This document shows, piece by piece, positions 63,208 through 64,000 of a DNA stretch of 64,000 bases. Origin of the DNA: CAVTHK01 sp964552235 (GTDB lineage: Bacteria > Spirochaetota > Spirochaetia > SZUA-6 > CAVTHK01); NCBI GenBank assembly GCA_964552235.1, contig CAZKGO010000011.1:15983-79982 (forward strand). Direction: 5' to 3'. A program made the position numbers and the translations under genes. Below the pieces are notes generated by a model that saw only the letters and a list, made by a program, of their open reading frames with translations, was not told the origin of the DNA and did no database searches. Position 1 is the first letter of the stretch. Each line of letters opens with the position of its first letter.

Positions 63208-64000
63208 TCACTCTGAGCGGGCTTCAGCGGCCAGCCCGGCATGCAGGCTGCGGATGCGCTGCAGGCTGTCGGCCACCAGCCGCTCCGCCTCCTCGACCTT
63301 GTAGCGGTCCGAAGGCACCCATCGGCGCGTGCGCAGCCGGTAGGGCCGCAGGCCGGCCCGCATCTCCTCCAGCGAGCAGAACAGCCGGTCCGGCCTCGGC
63401 CGGTCGACCCAGCGGTCGCCCAGCGTGCGCTCGAGGCCCGCGAACCAGCGCACGTACTGCTCGATCCGCTCCCCGTCGAAGTAGCCCACGGGGGCGAGCA
63501 GCTCGAGCAGCCTCTGCAGCCGCTCGTTGCGCAGGTAGCGGTGGTAGTGCGCCACGAAGAGGCTCTCGGAGACGAACAGCGGGCTGCCCCACACGGTGAG
63601 GCGCTTGCGCCGCACCGTCGAGCCGCTCTGCACGATCTCGATGCCGACGCCCTGGCCGGCCGCGAGCACCTCGTCCTCGACGTTGGCGCAGGGCACCGTG
63701 TTCATCCCGGGGAACAGCCTGCGCACCAGCTCCTCGTATCGGCCCTTGACGAAGACCGGCATCCGGTGCTGCGCCAGCCAGCGGAAGCTCAGGTCCGACC
63801 TCCGCAGCCCCGGGCCCGAGATCAGGAAGAACCCCACGAAGTCCCCGATCTCGCGCCCGGCCCGCTCGTCGTAGGAGGCGAGCCCCGCCGACCCGGCCAC
63901 GCGCAGGTCCGTGTCGCCGACCAGGTTGTAGTTGTAGAGCCCCCACTTGGTGACGCGGCTCGGGTCGCGGAGAAAGGGCTGGCACATGGCCAGCAGCTCG
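63208..64000 (-). CDS. HisG-like (ATP phosphoribosyltransferase-type periplasmic-binding-fold) protein, 5' end outside window
   Basis: At least 264 residues; the frame stays open to the window edge past an ATG at 63987, so the true start may be outside. VEDEVLAAGQGVGIEIVQSGSTVRRKRLTVWGSPLFVSESLFV resembles the HisG segment ADAIVDLVxTGxTLxxNxLxxxxxIxxSxxxLI, and DLSFRWLAQHRMPVFVKGRYEELVRRLFPG would be the preceding strand region. No HisG catalytic proof, and no his genes nearby. 13 nt upstream of guaB on the same strand, so probably co-expressed with it. The call is tentative. Confidence 0.4.
   Translation of the reverse strand, partial: ELLAMCQPFLRDPSRVTKWGLYNYNLVGDTDLRVAGSAGLASYDERAGREIGDFVGFFLISGPGLRRSDLSFRWLAQHRMPVFVKGRYEELVRRLFPGMNTVPCANVEDEVLAAGQGVGIEIVQSGSTVRRKRLTVWGSPLFVSESLFVAHYHRYLRNERLQRLLELLAPVGYFDGERIEQYVRWFAGLERTLGDRWVDRPRPDRLFCSLEEMRAGLRPYRLRTRRWVPSDRYKVEEAERLVADSLQRIRSLHAGLAAEARSE

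Noticed and set aside
1..64000. CRISPR arrays, tRNA or rRNA genes, intact insertion sequences
   Set aside because: Looked for regularly spaced repeats, T-loop-like GTTCGA motifs in intergenic DNA and transposase motifs; none was convincing. All intergenic regions are short.
1..64000. A defence island or biosynthetic gene cluster
   Set aside because: PhzF, HDAC-like, GNAT and ATP-grasp genes occur, but they are dispersed among housekeeping genes and lack the partners expected for such a system.

Overview
Kind of organism. The window is very GC-rich (roughly two thirds or more G+C by eye), densely coded on both strands, and comes from a diderm bacterium: it has a LolA-type lipoprotein carrier and a RodZ-like envelope protein. 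A run of 10 N marks a scaffold join, so this is a draft or metagenome-derived contig. Several uncharacterised families recall spirochaete proteins: the 'CLNC..YSPG' zinc protein at 34185-34484, the signal-peptide/'LRR.EII' membrane protein at 36611-37096, the small membrane protein at 42869-43117, the ~500-residue IMP dehydrogenase and the OppA signal-peptide style. My best guess is a high-GC member of Spirochaetota, held at moderate to low confidence. No tRNA, rRNA, CRISPR array or intact insertion sequence was seen.

Layout. 1-5 kb: the 3' end of a glycogen-synthase-like glycosyltransferase, an acetylpolyamine/histone deacetylase homologue, rimK, corA and nudC. 5-11.4 kb: a run of eight minus-strand genes (cytosine-deaminase-like amidohydrolase, a fused PyrD-PyrK flavoprotein, HD phosphohydrolase, Gfo/Idh oxidoreductase, HIT, DUF1883, HAD) preceded by a structured leader with two terminator-like hairpins and a perfect palindrome. 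11.9-15.5 kb: a second deacetylase homologue and a four-gene translationally coupled operon (phosphatase, PhzF, RNase D, membrane protein). 15.7-26 kb: LysE exporter, TIM-barrel isomerase-like protein, beta-helix protein, thioesterase, the rpiA-rhomboid-exonuclease operon, ybaK, glnS, metA and a GNAT-methyltransferase fusion. 26-36.6 kb: a ChaN/Tiki-like protein, GT4 glycosyltransferase, nitroreductase, ZIP transporter, mutS2 (interrupted by the N gap), rsgA, a pentapeptide protein, a metallo-beta-lactamase-fold protein and an RluD-type synthase. 37-46.7 kb: the PLP group (yggS, pdxS, pdxT), a PcrA/UvrD helicase, an aminotransferase remnant, small membrane proteins, rplM-rpsI-recX, DUF434, two response-regulator genes and acylphosphatase. 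46.7-64 kb: eno, a UPF0158-GNAT fusion, a HAD phosphatase, an unexplained lower-GC stretch, the oppABCDF operon, lolA-rodZ-like-PH operon, a large TPR protein, an IMP dehydrogenase and a partial HisG-like gene.

How the genes work together. Most of the window is housekeeping: translation (L13, S9, GlnRS, YbaK, RsgA, RimK, RluD), DNA repair (MutS2, helicase, RecX), cofactor supply (PLP), central metabolism (enolase, RpiA, IMPDH, MetA) and peptide import. Promoters resemble sigma70 elements and are unusually readable. At least ten genes have a -10 hexamer about 6-10 nt before the start codon and no Shine-Dalgarno site, which points to leaderless mRNAs as a regular mode of expression. The other leading observations are an in-frame TAA at codon 4 of oppB, a covarying dispersed palindromic repeat family in four intergenic regions, a hairpin-rich leader before the amidohydrolase/PyrD-PyrK genes, a terminator embedded in the 5' part of recX, and several uncommon domain fusions.
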